64,000 bases of DNA from Roridomyces roridus. Lineage: Eukaryota; Basidiomycota; Agaricomycetes; Agaricales; Mycenaceae. Where the stretch lies: the NCBI GenBank assembly GCA_029378245.1, contig JARKIF010000074.1, positions 62,001-126,000 on the forward strand, in the 5' to 3' direction. The translations under genes and the position numbers were made by a program. Below are positions 11,081 to 22,571 of this stretch, piece after piece. Below the pieces are notes generated by a model. That model had not been told where the DNA came from, searched no databases, and worked only from the letters and a program-made list of their open reading frames with translations. Position 1 is the stretch's first letter. Every line of letters begins with the position of its first letter.

Positions 11081-11185
11081 GATGGCAGTCGGGCTTTTTG
11101 GCTGGCGTAAGTAAGTATGTACTGCCAGTGAGCGTGTTTATGATTCAAGTCCGGCCGGAGGCCCGGGACTAGATCCAGGCTACAG

Positions 11186-11937
11186 CTAACAAGCAATATC
11201 CGGAGGAGCCAGGTCCGCCCGGAGGGCAATGTGGGGGCTGTTTAGGTCTAGCTTTTCTGCTGACTTGGCAGGATTTGAGGCCTCAGCAACGGATAAATCC
11301 CAAACGTGGCTTCCGTGGCGCTTTGCGGAGATAATGGTGTGGACAAAAAGGAAGGAACTGTACCCCAAGACTAGACAGACATTAGGGAGGAATAAAGATA
11401 CTTCAGAGACTTGATAGGCGTACGAATGATCCAGTTCAAGAAAGAAAAGGCTGTCAAAGCAGGTGTTTCTTGGCAACACTCGTCGTAAAAAAGAGGCCTC
11501 GAGGAAAAATGGAAAGTCGAATGTACAGGCGTCAACTATGCTTTTCGCCTGAGCACTATATGCTCCTGCCACAAGGAAGGGCACAGAAAGGATGACTGGT
11601 GACTGGCATCAGACCAAGAGGTGAAATGCTGGGGCATGGAACCTACAGAGCCATGATGCCTCCACCACAATCATGGAAGTAAAAAAATGACTGGGGTGGT
11701 TTCTTTCCAAGTAAATCATGGACGGGAGTGTAATGATTGCGAGAGAGGAGGCTGCAATAGCCCATGTGGCATATATCACGGGAGCCGGACTCACAATCCC
11801 TATCACCGCCGAGGCAGAATGAAGGAAAAAGCGAGGACGGTATCTGTGTGCTGGTTTAGAATAATCAGTGGGGAACGAGAGCAAGGTAACCTACAGAACG
11901 TGAAGAGGCGAATTCGGCGGATATTAGGAAGGGCCAT
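11186..11937 (-). CDS. MARVEL-domain four-helix membrane protein
   Basis: Small integral membrane protein of the fungal MARVEL type. The start MALPNIRRIRLF lies at 11937. A second helix reads WAIAASSLAIITLPSMIYL, followed by FTSMIVVEASWL. After an intron the signature CCQETPALTAFSFLNWIIL continues into LGYSSFLFVHTIISAKRHG and a cytosolic tail ending PPDIAC. The donor after TGGATCATTC and the acceptor before TCTTGGGG join the last two parts in frame. Borders of the first two introns are uncertain. The hAT MITE at 10442-11080 lies about 100 nt beyond the stop, so it may be in the 3' untranslated region. Function is unknown; MARVEL proteins are linked to membrane apposition. Confidence 0.7.
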
Positions 11938-12234
11938 GGTAGGAGGCTGTCAGATTTGGAACTCTCTTCAAGTTAGGGAATAGTTCTAAGATGGAGAAGC
12001 CATTTTATTTTATGAAAGAACGGCGAGAGACAGCCTGACTCTGATTCCTCCGTCCGAGTCTCGCAAGTCGCCGCAGATTGGCGGCGCAGAAAGTTCGAAC
12101 GGAAGCAGTTGAAGAGAACCGAGAATCAGAATATAAAGAACGATAAAAAATGGCATAGATTTGTCCCTCAAGGTTATAGGTACAGATACGTACGCGGATG
12201 CAGCCCTTTCCATGTGATGTAGTTCCAGAGCGTG

Positions 12235-12962
12235 CTATTGGGTATAATTCGGTGGTAACTCGTCACGCGCACCGATAGCCGCCTCGAGCTGTGCAAGGCG
12301 TTCGGCCATGGCGAGGAGCTGCAACTCAGTGGCGGAAGAGTCGAGACGTGGGATCGGGGAACCATCGAGATTTGACCCTCCGCTGCTACTGCTTGGGACC
12401 CTGGCGAAAGACGCGCTGGGAACGAGTTGGTTGGGGGGATTTTGCGGCTGCGCTTCTTCGTCCGGGACGGCGAGTGCACCAGAGGATGAAGGGAGCGACG
12501 AAGGGGATCCGTGGCCAGATTTTCCCACATTGCCGCTTGCGATGCAACCACCTCCGTCATCTCGGGGCTCACGAGCGCAAGCGTAGACCCCTGCCTTGTC
12601 TCCTCCAACCTTTGAGGCGGTGGTGTTGTGACTGGGGAGGCAGGCATCGGAGGAGTCGTGACTGGGGAATGAAAAGAGATCTGAGGAGTTGCGACTGGGG
12701 AATGAAAAGAGATCTGAGGAGTCGCTGGCACTGGGGAAGGAGAGGAGATCTTCGGGTCCGGAGGCACGCCCTCCGAACGCAAACGAGCGCGCCTTCGGAA
12801 CCACCAAACGGTCACTGCGATCAGGGCGAGGGCTAGGACCCCGCCAATGACGCCGCCTGCAATGGCCCCTACGTTAGGGCCTGCAACAACTATTTGATCG
12901 ACGCCTCCATCCGGCTGGGCTGCGACGAGCGAGGAGAGCAGCAAGAGCGCAGGGGAAAGCAT
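12235..12962 (-). pseudogene. Surface protein with TM and PPxY tail, frameshifted
   Basis: Paralogue of 8736-9233. The signal peptide (MLSPALLLLSSLVAA) begins at 12962, then comes the helix GAIAGGVIGGVLALALIAV, WWFRRRARLR, and a Pro-rich segment with tandem TPQISFHSPV units. At the conserved AMWE block the sequence has one base fewer than the cupredoxin-TM paralogue. The frame then departs from the family tail, which continues in another frame (LLAMAERLAQLEAAIGA, then LPPNYTQ, stop at 12235-12237). Read straight through, the protein has an unrelated tail ending near 12174 and no PPxY motif. This could be a real one-base deletion, a sequencing error, or an unrecognised intron of length 3n+2. 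Confidence 0.7.
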
Positions 12963-13450
12963 TATGGGAAGGGATGGTGTGAGTAAAGACCCTGTGCCGT
13001 GAAATAGCTGTCCGGTCGCTATTGAGAACTCGGAATACGCGTAGACGGGCACAATGGTTCAAAATTTAGAGCCTGTGGGACCAGATCAAGAACTCACTCG
13101 AGGAACGTGCCAGAGGGATGTATGTAGGCACAAAACAGTGAGTATCTCTTGCAGTTTCCCCGGAATGTATGTATAGCTTGAGCAATGCTGAGGCAATCAG
13201 ATTTCCCCGGACTTAAGCAAGTCGCATGTAGTAGTGCTTGGACCAAAGACATTCTCGGAATTCGGTGGAAGGTGAGAGATTGAAGAACCAAGCATGGCAG
13301 ATGGGCGCATGGTGGGCTATGGTTGGATGAATGGGCGGGATAAGAGCAGTCAATCGGAATGAGCCGGCCGTCAAACTCTTCTTTCGGGCTCCGTTGAGTT
13401 TAGTTTGTGACCTCCTGGACCCAGAGAACGCGTCGGAGAGCCCAGCCCAA
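12963..13450. promoter_or_regulatory. Duplicated upstream region of the frameshifted gene
   Basis: Homologous to 9234-9660 upstream of the short surface-protein gene, including a GCCTGTGGGACCAGATCA block near 13068. It continues after the MITE at about 14106-14200. No other gene is seen. The homologous site upstream of the paralogue shows this sequence without the MITE. Confidence 0.55.
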
Positions 13451-13458
13451 GGACTGAG

Positions 13459-14097
13459 TAGGGATGCACACCGCCCGTCTACAGGTGACGGCCGTCAAAT
13501 TGACGGCACGAGACGGGTACGGGCCGTCAAATCAACGGCCGTCTTTTGACATCCGACCGGGCCCGACGGGTACGGGACGGCAAAAATGACGGGTACGGCC
13601 GTCAAAAGACGGGTCTCTTGTCAACCTCATCAAACCGCAGGCATTTTAATTCTATAGAAGAGGGATCCGCCACAGATGTGTTGTAAATGCCATTCCCTTT
13701 GATTCTGCTCAGCCAACAGCTATTCCACAGTCATTGACACTGGTTTGATGTGAATTTGATGTCAGAGATTCCATCAATCAGGCTTCAATCAGCAGATAAA
13801 GCAACGATAGAAGCCCCGGATCTGAAATAGGCGGGCATTTGGCGGGCATCATGAGTTACACGAGTCTCCTGATGACTGGCCCATCAAGTGCGCGCCCAAA
13901 TTCCATCTGATCCGACCCACACGGACGCCAACCCGTAGACGGCCCGTCAATCTCGCAGATTGACGGGACGGACGGCAATGTTGCCGTCCCGTACCCGTCC
14001 CGTACATTTGTTCGATCAAGAGCCGGACGGGTACGGGTACGTACCCGTGTACGGACGGCCGTCAAACGGTTTGTGACGGGTACGGTGTGCATTCCTA
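13459..14097 (-). mobile_element. hAT-type MITE, copy 2 (639 bp)
   Basis: The reverse-oriented twin of 10442-11080 with equal length; I noted only a handful of base differences. The ends are TAGGGATGCACACCG and CGGTGTGCATTCCTA. A perfect 8-bp target duplication GGACTGAG lies at 13451-13458 and 14098-14105. It interrupts the duplicated promoter region of the frameshifted surface-protein gene. The different target duplication shows that it inserted independently rather than by segmental copying. Confidence 0.9.
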
Positions 14098-14361
14098 GGA
14101 CTGAGCCCATTTCGCCCCACCAGGTCCAACTGAGTTGTTGCATTCAGAACTTCTATAGAGTTTGGTCAAACTTGGGTCAAATCGTGTTCATCTCGTGAGT
14201 CGAAACCCGAAGATTATGAGGCGTTGACTCGGAAAACGCGCGCAGACTCCGGATTTGTACAATGGTGATGGCGAGAAAGGAGCTGCACAGCCCCCGATGC
14301 GGAAATGCGTCTTGCCATCGACCGTGGACCGCCCCGGCCATTCGTTTCTTAACTTTCACTA

Positions 14362-15577
14362 ATGCGTCGACAAGCCGACCGGTCCCAGAAAACCAGCTTC
14401 ACGAGCCGAAGGAAATCTTGTCAAAGTTGCGCCGACGCCAAGGCCCGATGCACCCTCCAGCGACCTCTCTGTTCTAGATGTCGCGCGAAAGGAACCCCAT
14501 GCCAATATGTCACCCCAGACTCGGACTCGACCCATCTCTCCCTACTCTCATCCGAGAGCGGCGGCTCCCATTCCCCAGATGACCTCCCCATCCCGATGCC
14601 CCCAGTCCACTCCGGGCCTTCACGCCCTGCATCTGGGGCCCCAAGCGACGATTCAAACCCCAGTCAAAGTGCAGAGAGCGCCTCAATCGCTGCAAGGTGG
14701 TTGGACTCGTTCATCATCCCAGTCGGCAAAACAGCCAAACCATTGACCTCGCGAGTGGTCAATATCATGCTGCGGGTCCTGAAATCCTACACAAGGATCT
14801 TGGTAAAGGATGACTCGACGCTGCCTCCATTCATGCATCCTCTCCAGTCACCCGTTCCACAGCCGATGATGGCCAATTGTCGAAGTATCCTGCGGATGTG
14901 GGATAACAGGGCGCCGGGGAGCGAGTCGATGATAATGGACACCGCTCGGAGGGAGATGGAGAAACTATTTGACGAGGTGCGTACACCAGTCACCCCCTTT
15001 TCTGCACAACGTTGACCCGCACCAGCGTCTGACATACGACGACCTAACGCTTCTCAGCGCCTGCCAAGCCTACCTGCTCTACTCCATTCACTTCTTCTCC
15101 CCCGACGCCGAATCACCCATCGTCGACACAGGGACGATGATCAGCCTCCTCGACCTCGCATCCGTTATGTCCTCCAAGGGCACAGGCACCGCCTCGGAAA
15201 GGAATGATAGACATACATGGGGCTCTTGGATCGTCATGGAGGCCAAGAGACGGACGCTATACTGCGTCTACATGTTCGAGAACGTCATCGACTTCCACCA
15301 AAACTCCCCGTCGTACATCGCCGAAGAGCTCGGCAGGCTTCCGGCTCCCAGCCCCAAGGCCCTTTGGGATGCAAGGCAGACGGACGTGTGGGAACGCGAG
15401 TACGAATGTTATATCGCAGATTGGCCGATGGATATCCCGAGGATCGAGGATCTGTGGCCGCATCCCGTCGAGACGGTCGCAAGGGAGCGACGCCAGCGAA
15501 AGGACCATTTCGTCGAATCTGTAGACGAGTTTGGTATGTTCTTCTACACTATCACTTCAATGGTGCACGGCTCGTAA
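14362..15577 (+). CDS. Zn2Cys6 transcription factor
   Basis: Nuclear fungal-specific regulator of 388 aa in two exons (14362-14976, 15026-15577; 49-nt intron with GTGCGT donor and ACCAG acceptor). Near residues 19-46 it has a Zn2Cys6 cluster of spacing CX2CX6CX6CX2CX6C (CQSCADAKARC, then CSRCRAKGTPC), a binuclear zinc DNA-binding domain. A Ser/Pro-rich linker follows, then an alpha-helical middle region (WGSWIVMEAKRRTLYCVYMF) of the sort seen in short Zn2Cys6 proteins with a degenerate regulatory domain. It is convergent with the bestrophin gene, 132 nt apart. Targets cannot be inferred. Confidence 0.85.
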
Positions 15578-15709
15578 TATAGTATGTATTGAATCTGTAA
15601 TACCAGTGGGAAGGAGAGTGGATATCGGGTACAATAAAACGAGAACAGCGCATAAATAGTGAGGGACTGGCCCTTCTGGATCCAAAAGAAGGGCGGTGAC
15701 GAAAGTTCT

Positions 15710-17936
15710 CTACGGATTCCTCACCTCCTCATCACTAACATCCTCAAACTCATCCTGCACCTGCGTCGCATCGATCAACGACATCGAGCGCCGAGGTTTG
15801 AGCTGCGCCCTCCACGGATCCGCGCTACCCAAGTACGCATTGAGGCAGGGCGCGGATTTCAGGCTCTCAATATCTTGAGCGATGATGTCTTGGCAGAACA
15901 TGTCGAGGTCCAAGTCGTTCTCGTCGTAGCCTGTGAGTGAGAGTCAGGTGAGCGGCGACTTGAGAAGAAGAGCAGATGTACCAAAAGGTTGCTCGATTTC
16001 GTCTCCGGCGGCAAGGAAGCCGAGGTAGATGAAGGCACCTACACAGACCTGAGGGAGAGGGTTAGCAACACAAACGATTAGATTCGGGATTGGACGTACA
16101 GCGGGTACGGTGTGCCAGCCAAAGTCGTTGACGAGCTGGAATGGGAGGAGGAAGAGGTAGAGCCAAACGGTGCTAGATGAGAAGCAAGTCAGCGACAAGA
16201 GCGAGGAAAGTAAGAGATTCTTACTGTCTAGAGGACGAAAGAGAAGCCTTCAGCGCTCATGTACAAAGCTACGAAAAGGTACGGACCTGATATGGGCGGA
16301 ATAAACGCTGAGAACGACGTCAGCAGGAGCGCATTTACAGAGGACTTGATACTCACAAGGGGAGCGGAGTGGTCAGAATTTGCTCCAGAGCTGCACGACA
16401 GTTAGTGCGATACAGTGTACAGGCAAGCTGTGAGCCTTACTAGCCAAGTTAGCCTCGAAAGCCGCGATTCCACCCATGATGCCACCGAGACTTCCACCAG
16501 GAACGGTGTTTCGGTCTTCCAATACACTGCACCACTCGCTGAGGCAGCGCAAGATTTCCTCCGGCAGGTTCTCCCCAATCTGGGCCTTTGCCTTCATCTG
16601 CTTGATATTCGGGTGGATAGGGCCACCCCACTTGCGCGTCGGAGGACCGCCGTTGTACTGAGGCTGGACGCTATCAGTTCAGGGCCTATAACGAAGGATG
16701 TACGACTTACGATGATTGGCTCCTGGTTCTTCCCAAACTTGGTGCGGAACCAGCTCCGGATGGAGGAAACGACACCAGCAAAGGGGATGAGGTCCTGCGC
16801 AACACTGGGTGTCTCTCCCATGGGATTAGATCCAGGAAGAAGCGCCTCGTGGTCAGAATGCGTAGAGTCGCGGGAAGGGGTGCGATGGAGCTGCTGCTTG
16901 AAAGAGGTACGCGAGCCAGTACGCGACGGGTCAAAGGTCCCGTAAACAGCTGCAGAAGGGTGAAGTGCGGATCCCTCTGGAGCACCGGGAAAGGTCGAGG
17001 GCGGCGGTGGGGTCCTCGCGATGGGAAGATGTGAAGTGGATGTCATGCGTGGAATGGGGCGGGGAGTAACAGCGGCGGCAGACTCGCGGTTGTACTTTTG
17101 CTGTTGCTTCAACGAGTGTTGGTGCTAGAAGCCATTCAAAAGCCTTTCTTGGTGGTAAAAGTGAACGTACGTCGTGCAGCGGTCGGACAAGGTGGTAGAG
17201 ATCGTCGTAGTGAATGCCAAGCTCTCCCCGAATGTGGTGTTTGAGAGCCACGGCGAAGCTTTACGGAGAGGTCAGGACCAACAAACGCAATTTATGAGCC
17301 TCTTACGCCAGGACAAGGTCTAGCGCCATGCGCTTTTCTGCCATCGCCTTGTTGAGCTCTTGAGCGCTGCGCATAGTTTTCCCGCTGCTCGATTCGTCCG
17401 TCGTTTTTGGACTGAGGCGCACGGGTACGTGGTACCAAATGAGCCGCCCCATCGTCCTAGAGTTGCGGATAACTTCGGACCATTGGGCCCTTCCCATCCA
17501 GTAGCGGTCATAGCTGGTCGCAGTCAGAGAGAGGAGCGCGTCGAAGAGCAGGGCACTCACCCGCTCATGGCGCGGTAGGAGATAACGAAGCCGATGACCA
17601 CACCGAGCACCGTCAACCTAGCGATCGATTGTCATGAGTCCATGGGCAGCCCCAGACAGAGGCCTACGCACATGACATTGGGGATGGGGAAAGCACCGAG
17701 GATTTCCCAAGAGTAGACGACCGCCGCAGCGAAGAGGGTATGGAGCAGCACCGCAGGCCATATTCTCCAAATCTGCAGGAGATTCACAACGAGAGCAGGA
17801 GTTCGTACGGAAATCGTACGACGGAGCCACGACCAAATGTCCAGGCCACTAGAGTGAGAGTGGGGATCTCAGGAATAAGCTTGACCGCTACAGCGGGCTT
17901 CACAGCCGGAAGCAAGTTGACGCGATTGAAAGGCAT
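15710..17936 (-). CDS. Bestrophin-like chloride channel (UPF0187 type)
   Basis: Fungal bestrophin-family membrane channel. After splicing the recognisable order is IWPAVLLHTLFAAAVVYSW, then LTVLGVVIGFVISYRAMSG joined to YDRYWMGRAQWSEVIRNSRT, LIWYHVPVRL, AEKRMALDLVLAF, VALKHHIRGELGIHYDDLY, a cytosolic Ser/Pro-rich insert, LPEEILRCLSEW, VWLYLFLLPFQLVNDFGWH, FIYLGFLAAGDEIEQPFGY and LDLDMFCQDIIAQDIESL. These are the conserved bestrophin blocks. About nine short introns are present. The C-terminal stop at 15710-15712 is firm. The true start is not: ATG at 17936 does not join the next exon in frame with any donor I can see, so the first exon may lie upstream, between 17936 and 18100. Confidence 0.82.
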
Positions 17937-18641
17937 TCAAGAAGAAGGAAAGGAAAGGAAGGTGGGTAGTGGTGGCTTGAGAGGGAAAGTTTTGGAGATG
18001 GCAACGTGAGCCATTGAGCTTTTGAGTGTCGGGTCTGGTGGAAGTGCGATGATGGGCGCTGGGTGTCTGTCCAAAATTGTAAACCTGGTGGCGGTGCAAA
18101 GTTACGTCAAGGCGTGATCGACGCGACGCGTCGGCAACGCGTCGGCGCGTTCACGGTTCAGAAATCGAAGTGGGTTTCTTGCGCGTCCTTATCTTCAAGT
18201 CGTGACGGCTTTGGCTCCTTTCTTGCCTCTGTTCTTTAAACGAGGTTTGAACATGGGCAATAAATAGACCCAGCGCGCCCATAAGGCAGAATTGGACACT
18301 CCCATGACAGATACTTATGACTTGATGCACTCGGGAGATCCTCACGTTCCTGCCACCGTTGAACTCCACGGCTCCATGTCTATTTGGATAACAAAACGAA
18401 AGAGTTCTCAAGTCAAAACGCCGCCAGCCAGACCTCTGCCTCTGACTCTGAAAATATGTCTCTAAAGAAACCATTTTTGGTGGCGCTCCAATATCAAAAG
18501 ATCTACATTATGTATGATCGGCCGCGGTGGTAGCACCAGCGCTGAACACCCGCCCTTGCTATTGGCCGATACGAGCCACCAAAGAACTCTACATCAACTT
18601 TGGCGCGTGGGGTGGTGGATTTTGACATCTACATAGAGGAC
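17937..18641. other. Intergenic
   Basis: About 700 nt upstream of the bestrophin gene and downstream of DUF6533 copy 2. It probably includes the first exon or 5' leader of the bestrophin gene. About 18110-18150 holds GC-rich repeats of ACGCGTCGGC. A minus-strand frame at 18151-18474 has no supporting similarity. Confidence 0.4.
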
Positions 18642-20173
18642 CTAGACGATGGACTGCGAATCGCCCTTGATCTCAGCGAACATTATCGGGGACTTTGCTT
18701 GCCCTGTGCTTGGGCAACTCTCTTCCTCTGCCGCAACTTGGCGGACATGGATGACAAGTCGACAAGCCAATATGGAGTGAAGCACCCGCAGCGGCCTGAG
18801 ATTCTTCAGTCAAAGAGAGGCTGAATATGGGAACCAACACTCACGTATCTGCTACATTTTGAAGCGCAGGCTGAATCAAACGGTCAGCACGGATAACATG
18901 GGAGTGGGGCGAATAATACCCGCGCGATGGCAACTTTCAACACGACGTCGATGATGAAAACGGCTGAATTGAGTCAGGTCAGCGATACGTCGATACGGCA
19001 ACCCAGCAACTTACAAAGGAATGCCAAGTAGAAGAAAAGCCCTGGATTCAAGGTTAGGATCACTCTCGGATCGTTCCTGTAGAGCTCATACCGTCACGAT
19101 AGAAAGTCGTCACCAGTTTGGAAGGATACTGGAAGAACGACAACCCGTTTGTGAACACTGATATTCTATGTGAGCCTAAAATCAACCTTAGGGAACTAGA
19201 ATCTTACACGCTCTCCACAGCGTCAACGAGACGATGACTGCAAATTGAATTAGCACTGACGACTGCGAAAAGAAGGAAGCCCACTCGTTTCTCCAACCAG
19301 CAGAGAGACGTAGCACACAATCCACATTTTACTGGAAGAATTGTTGGTATCGCACGAGTTGCCGCTGTCGATGGCTGTCGAGTCTGTGTATCGCAACACG
19401 CTCCATAAGCTCAACCCGCCGAGCGACTGTGGGAATGAGAAAACACGAAATAGCCACATTATTACGAAAAATGCAACCAGTTTCTTGGACTGACCGTACA
19501 AGGCGTAGGTGCGAATCATAAGGATGACTGGGCGGTCATTCGTTTCGTTCTCTTTTCAACTGTAAGGACACACCTTCAGTAATTCCGATACCGAGCCCTG
19601 CGAACACTGGTACTCGTTGTGAGATTTTATTCAGGCAGACTTCAACTCAGCCTCACTCACCCGTGTCGAACGTCCCAATTGAATTGCAACTCGATGAAGG
19701 CAAGGTCGTGATATCAACACGATCTTGACTGGAGGTGAGAATTTTCCAAGAACCACTCGCAGTTTGAATGACATACGGACAACCGCCAGAGAAGTATCCA
19801 CGTATGCAGCGTATCTTGTCCAGAGATACAAGCATTTGATTACACCCCATCGGGATTTCCAGATGTGAAGGTGCTGGGGCGAGTCAACGACGATTCGTGG
19901 ATACGTGATGGCTTTCCTACTTCTTGACTGACTTGCAAGAGAGTGTCATAGGCCTGGCGAGAAATGAGTTGCGTGAAGGAAACCGGAAGAGTCGTGACAA
20001 ACCAGCAGACACAAGAAAGCCACTGTGCACAATTCAGACAAGTTCTACTCCATGCATAACAGGACTGACCGTCAACGTACTGGAATAAAGAGGCTTAGAA
20101 CACAGCGGCGGTGAACGAAACAATATCCACTCACGGCAACGATTTGAAAGTCATACAAGTCATTGTTGTCCAT
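18642..20173 (-). CDS. DUF6533-type multi-pass membrane protein (copy 2)
   Basis: Closest paralogue of copy 1. It starts MDNNDLYDFQIVA at 20173. The spliced signature gives AYDTLLQVSQE joined to HLHIWKSRWGVIKCLYLWTR, then MIRTYALYGQSKKLVAFFVI, FYRDG, a helix VFIIDVVLKVAIAR, and a tail DTPLRVLHSILACRLV ending at TAG 18642-18644. The C-terminal tails of copies 1 and 2 are almost the same, and both end in SIV or TIV. The late intron that carries a MITE in copy 1 is short and clean here. No obvious disabling change is seen in the parts aligned. Function is unknown for the family. Confidence 0.72.
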
Positions 20174-21284
20174 GGCTACCAGAGCTCTTTGGTCAAAGTC
20201 AAGGTGGTTCTATGTGAGACTATGAAAGCCGGAACTTGGAAGGGGTGTGTGAGAATGGTTTCAAGAGCATCTGCGTCGTGGCCCTGAAATCGCGGAAGAT
20301 CATCTCAAGGAGCCAGGACCGTGGCAGTTGGTCGCAAATACTTAGCGCTGCGAGCCGCAGTTGACTTTCCCTCACAGCGTCGTCTTTTACGGTTTGAGTT
20401 GTCCGGGAAAGGGATACATGCGCAACGGAAATGGAGCCCGTTCCGAGCTCTTCTTCTCAAGACCAGTCGGGAGAGTGCCAGAATTCGCTGGGGCGCTGAG
20501 AGAAGACGGCGTTGTCGCGCACGCCAACGCGCTCGACACGGAGCATGTACAAACTGCCGCCATCATCGGCATATGGTGCAAATCAATCAGTACGGCTGCA
20601 GTTGTCTCTTGCTTCACAACCACCATGTCGCCGCGATCCTACACCTCCAGCCCTGCGCTCACCGACTACGACAATCTCCCCCTCCTCCTTACTCCTCGGA
20701 CACCTTGCCTCTCTTTGGGTTTATTCCACTAATTCTACCTTTTTGGTTGCACTTACGCGCTCATCGGGCATCCCACCGTGCACCATCCCTCAACTTTCCA
20801 TTGTACTCTCTTCCCTGGTTGCTTTTCATGTTTGCTAAGTTGTACACTGCTTCAATTTTATCTACACTCACCCTTTATTCTACCATGTATAAAAGACTGT
20901 TTTTCTGTAGGTTTTCAATAGACTTGTTCTCCCCCTCGTATCAGCTCTAAGTTTTCGTCTTCGTCGCCTCCGATCTCGACCTACGCCTCCGTCCACGTCT
21001 ACGCCCACGCCTTCGTCTCCGTCACCGTCCCATTCGTCTTATCCCTCCTGCCAGCGCTGCATTTTGCCTGGTACGGCGCCGGACGTGGTGAAACACTTGC
21101 ACATTTTCTCTCGCAACCACCTACTGCCTCAGACTTGTTGTTTTAGCTCGCGCACGCAGCTAGGCGGTCGTTGAGATCGACAGCGTGGAGGTGCGGAGCC
21201 TGGTTTTGAAAACAATATCTTGTTGAACATGATGGTCAAGATGAAGATGCGAGACTGGTTGATCGGCGTTTTGATCCGTCACGG
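20174..21284. other. Gene-poor region with a pyrimidine-rich tract
   Basis: No supported gene. 20640-21060 is pyrimidine-rich with many CCTCC and CGTCT steps, like a strong basidiomycete promoter, but no gene follows in either direction at the right distance. Several overlapping frames at 20321-20950 do not resemble a protein family. Confidence 0.4.
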
Positions 21285-21417
21285 TGTTTACTTACTACCT
21301 TCATCAGGAAAACTGGAGACGCTGCATAGCACTATGCAGCACTATGCAGCACTATGCAGCACTATGCAGCACTGCATAGTGTCATAGCAACTTCTGCAGT
21401 TTTCCTGATGTTTACTT
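21285..21417. repeat. Hairpin element with 10-bp tandem core
   Basis: The arms CATCAGGAAAACTG (21302-21315) and CAGTTTTCCTGATG (21397-21410) are perfect inverted repeats of 14 nt. Between them are four perfect copies of ACTATGCAGC (21331-21370) followed by the reverse complement CTGCATAGTG, so the inside can also fold. A 9-nt direct repeat TGTTTACTT brackets the structure (21285-21293 and 21409-21417), which may be a target duplication. There is no coding capacity. Confidence 0.6.
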
Positions 21418-21618
21418 GTGACGGCCCAAATTAAAGGCTGAGCCAATGGCGGTGACAAGGAAACAAGAACAGAAAAGAGTAAACTGCAACCAGAAGCCAA
21501 ATATATAGTATCAAAGTAGCGAAAATCCGTGAAGACACTTCCCTTCCATCAGCGCACCCATTCATTCACTCTCCAGGGCCTCCGGGTTGGCAACACGCGT
21601 GCACGTGGAGGAATGTAC

Positions 21619-21834
21619 TTACATATCTTTGACATCGGTCGCAGTTGTACATGCTGGGCCGCCTTCTGGGTCCTTCGAGGGCGCCGGTGCGGTTCCACAA
21701 GTTGTACAGTCGCAGAGGTGCCGCTTGCTCTTGCATTCTCACTCGACGCTGGAAAGGCAAGCGTCGCATTTACACTTGTTGATCTCAGTAACGACGCAGC
21801 GGTATAGCACCCCCGAGTCGCATAACCCCGAGTT
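21619..21834 (-). other. Cysteine-rich open stretch, possibly a broken small gene
   Basis: A minus-strand frame preceded by an acceptor-like CTCACAG at 21835 reads through 72 codons with one interruption. It contains RCVVTEINKCKCDACL, then an in-frame TGA (21739-21741), then KSKRHLCDCTTCGTAP, ending at 21619. The Cys-X-Cys spacing on both sides of the TGA resembles small metal-binding proteins, but no family is identified. It may be a pseudogene exon or chance. Confidence 0.3.
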
Positions 21835-22571
21835 CTGTGAGCTTGAAAGTTGTCGGAAAACTGTCGCGGCTCGTTGGACTGGGATTTATTAAAGTGGAGT
21901 ACTGGCGTGGTAGGTGGGTCCGATGAAGCCGTGTCGCTTCCCGAATCTGCGAGCAACTTTCTACCGCAGTGACGGCGCAGTCTCGTCAGTCGGGAAATGC
22001 ATGACTGAAGACTTGCACTAACGGGTCGATGAATAGAACGACAAGTTCGGCGGAGGGGCAAACCGGAGGAAGAGAAAACCAGTCGATTGTCACAGTACGC
22101 TGTGTCGACATCCAAGAAACTGGTAACGAGGTCGATCTGGGATCGTCAGCAGCAGCTGTGGGTCAATTGAAACAACATGCTGACCTGTTTCGCTGGACCG
22201 TTTACAATTTAAAGGGGCACACGGTCATCCACGTCCTCGAGTACGAGGCTCCCAGCGATGGCAACAGACAAGACGAGAACGAGAACGCAGAGGAGAGCGC
22301 AGATAATGAACTGGATGATCCTGCTCGACTGGATACGGTCACGTATTCTTCCCGACAGAGGCTTGTACATTGGGTGGGAGCAAGTAGCTAGCCAACCAAG
22401 GACGATTCCATCGGTGAACGTTAAAATAACACTGAAGCTTCGTCGAAATGGATCGAAGCATAGCACCGTCCTCCGTGCAGACTTGGGTCCTCCGGGCTCG
22501 GCTGACTGTAAAATGAAGACAATAGCCGGTTCGCACTGGCCCTCCCGGCCGCGGCGGAAATGAAGAGCAGC

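Noticed and set aside
12291..12836. 181-residue plus-strand frame rich in Arg and Trp
   Set aside because: It is antisense to the frameshifted surface-protein gene and reflects its repeat structure.
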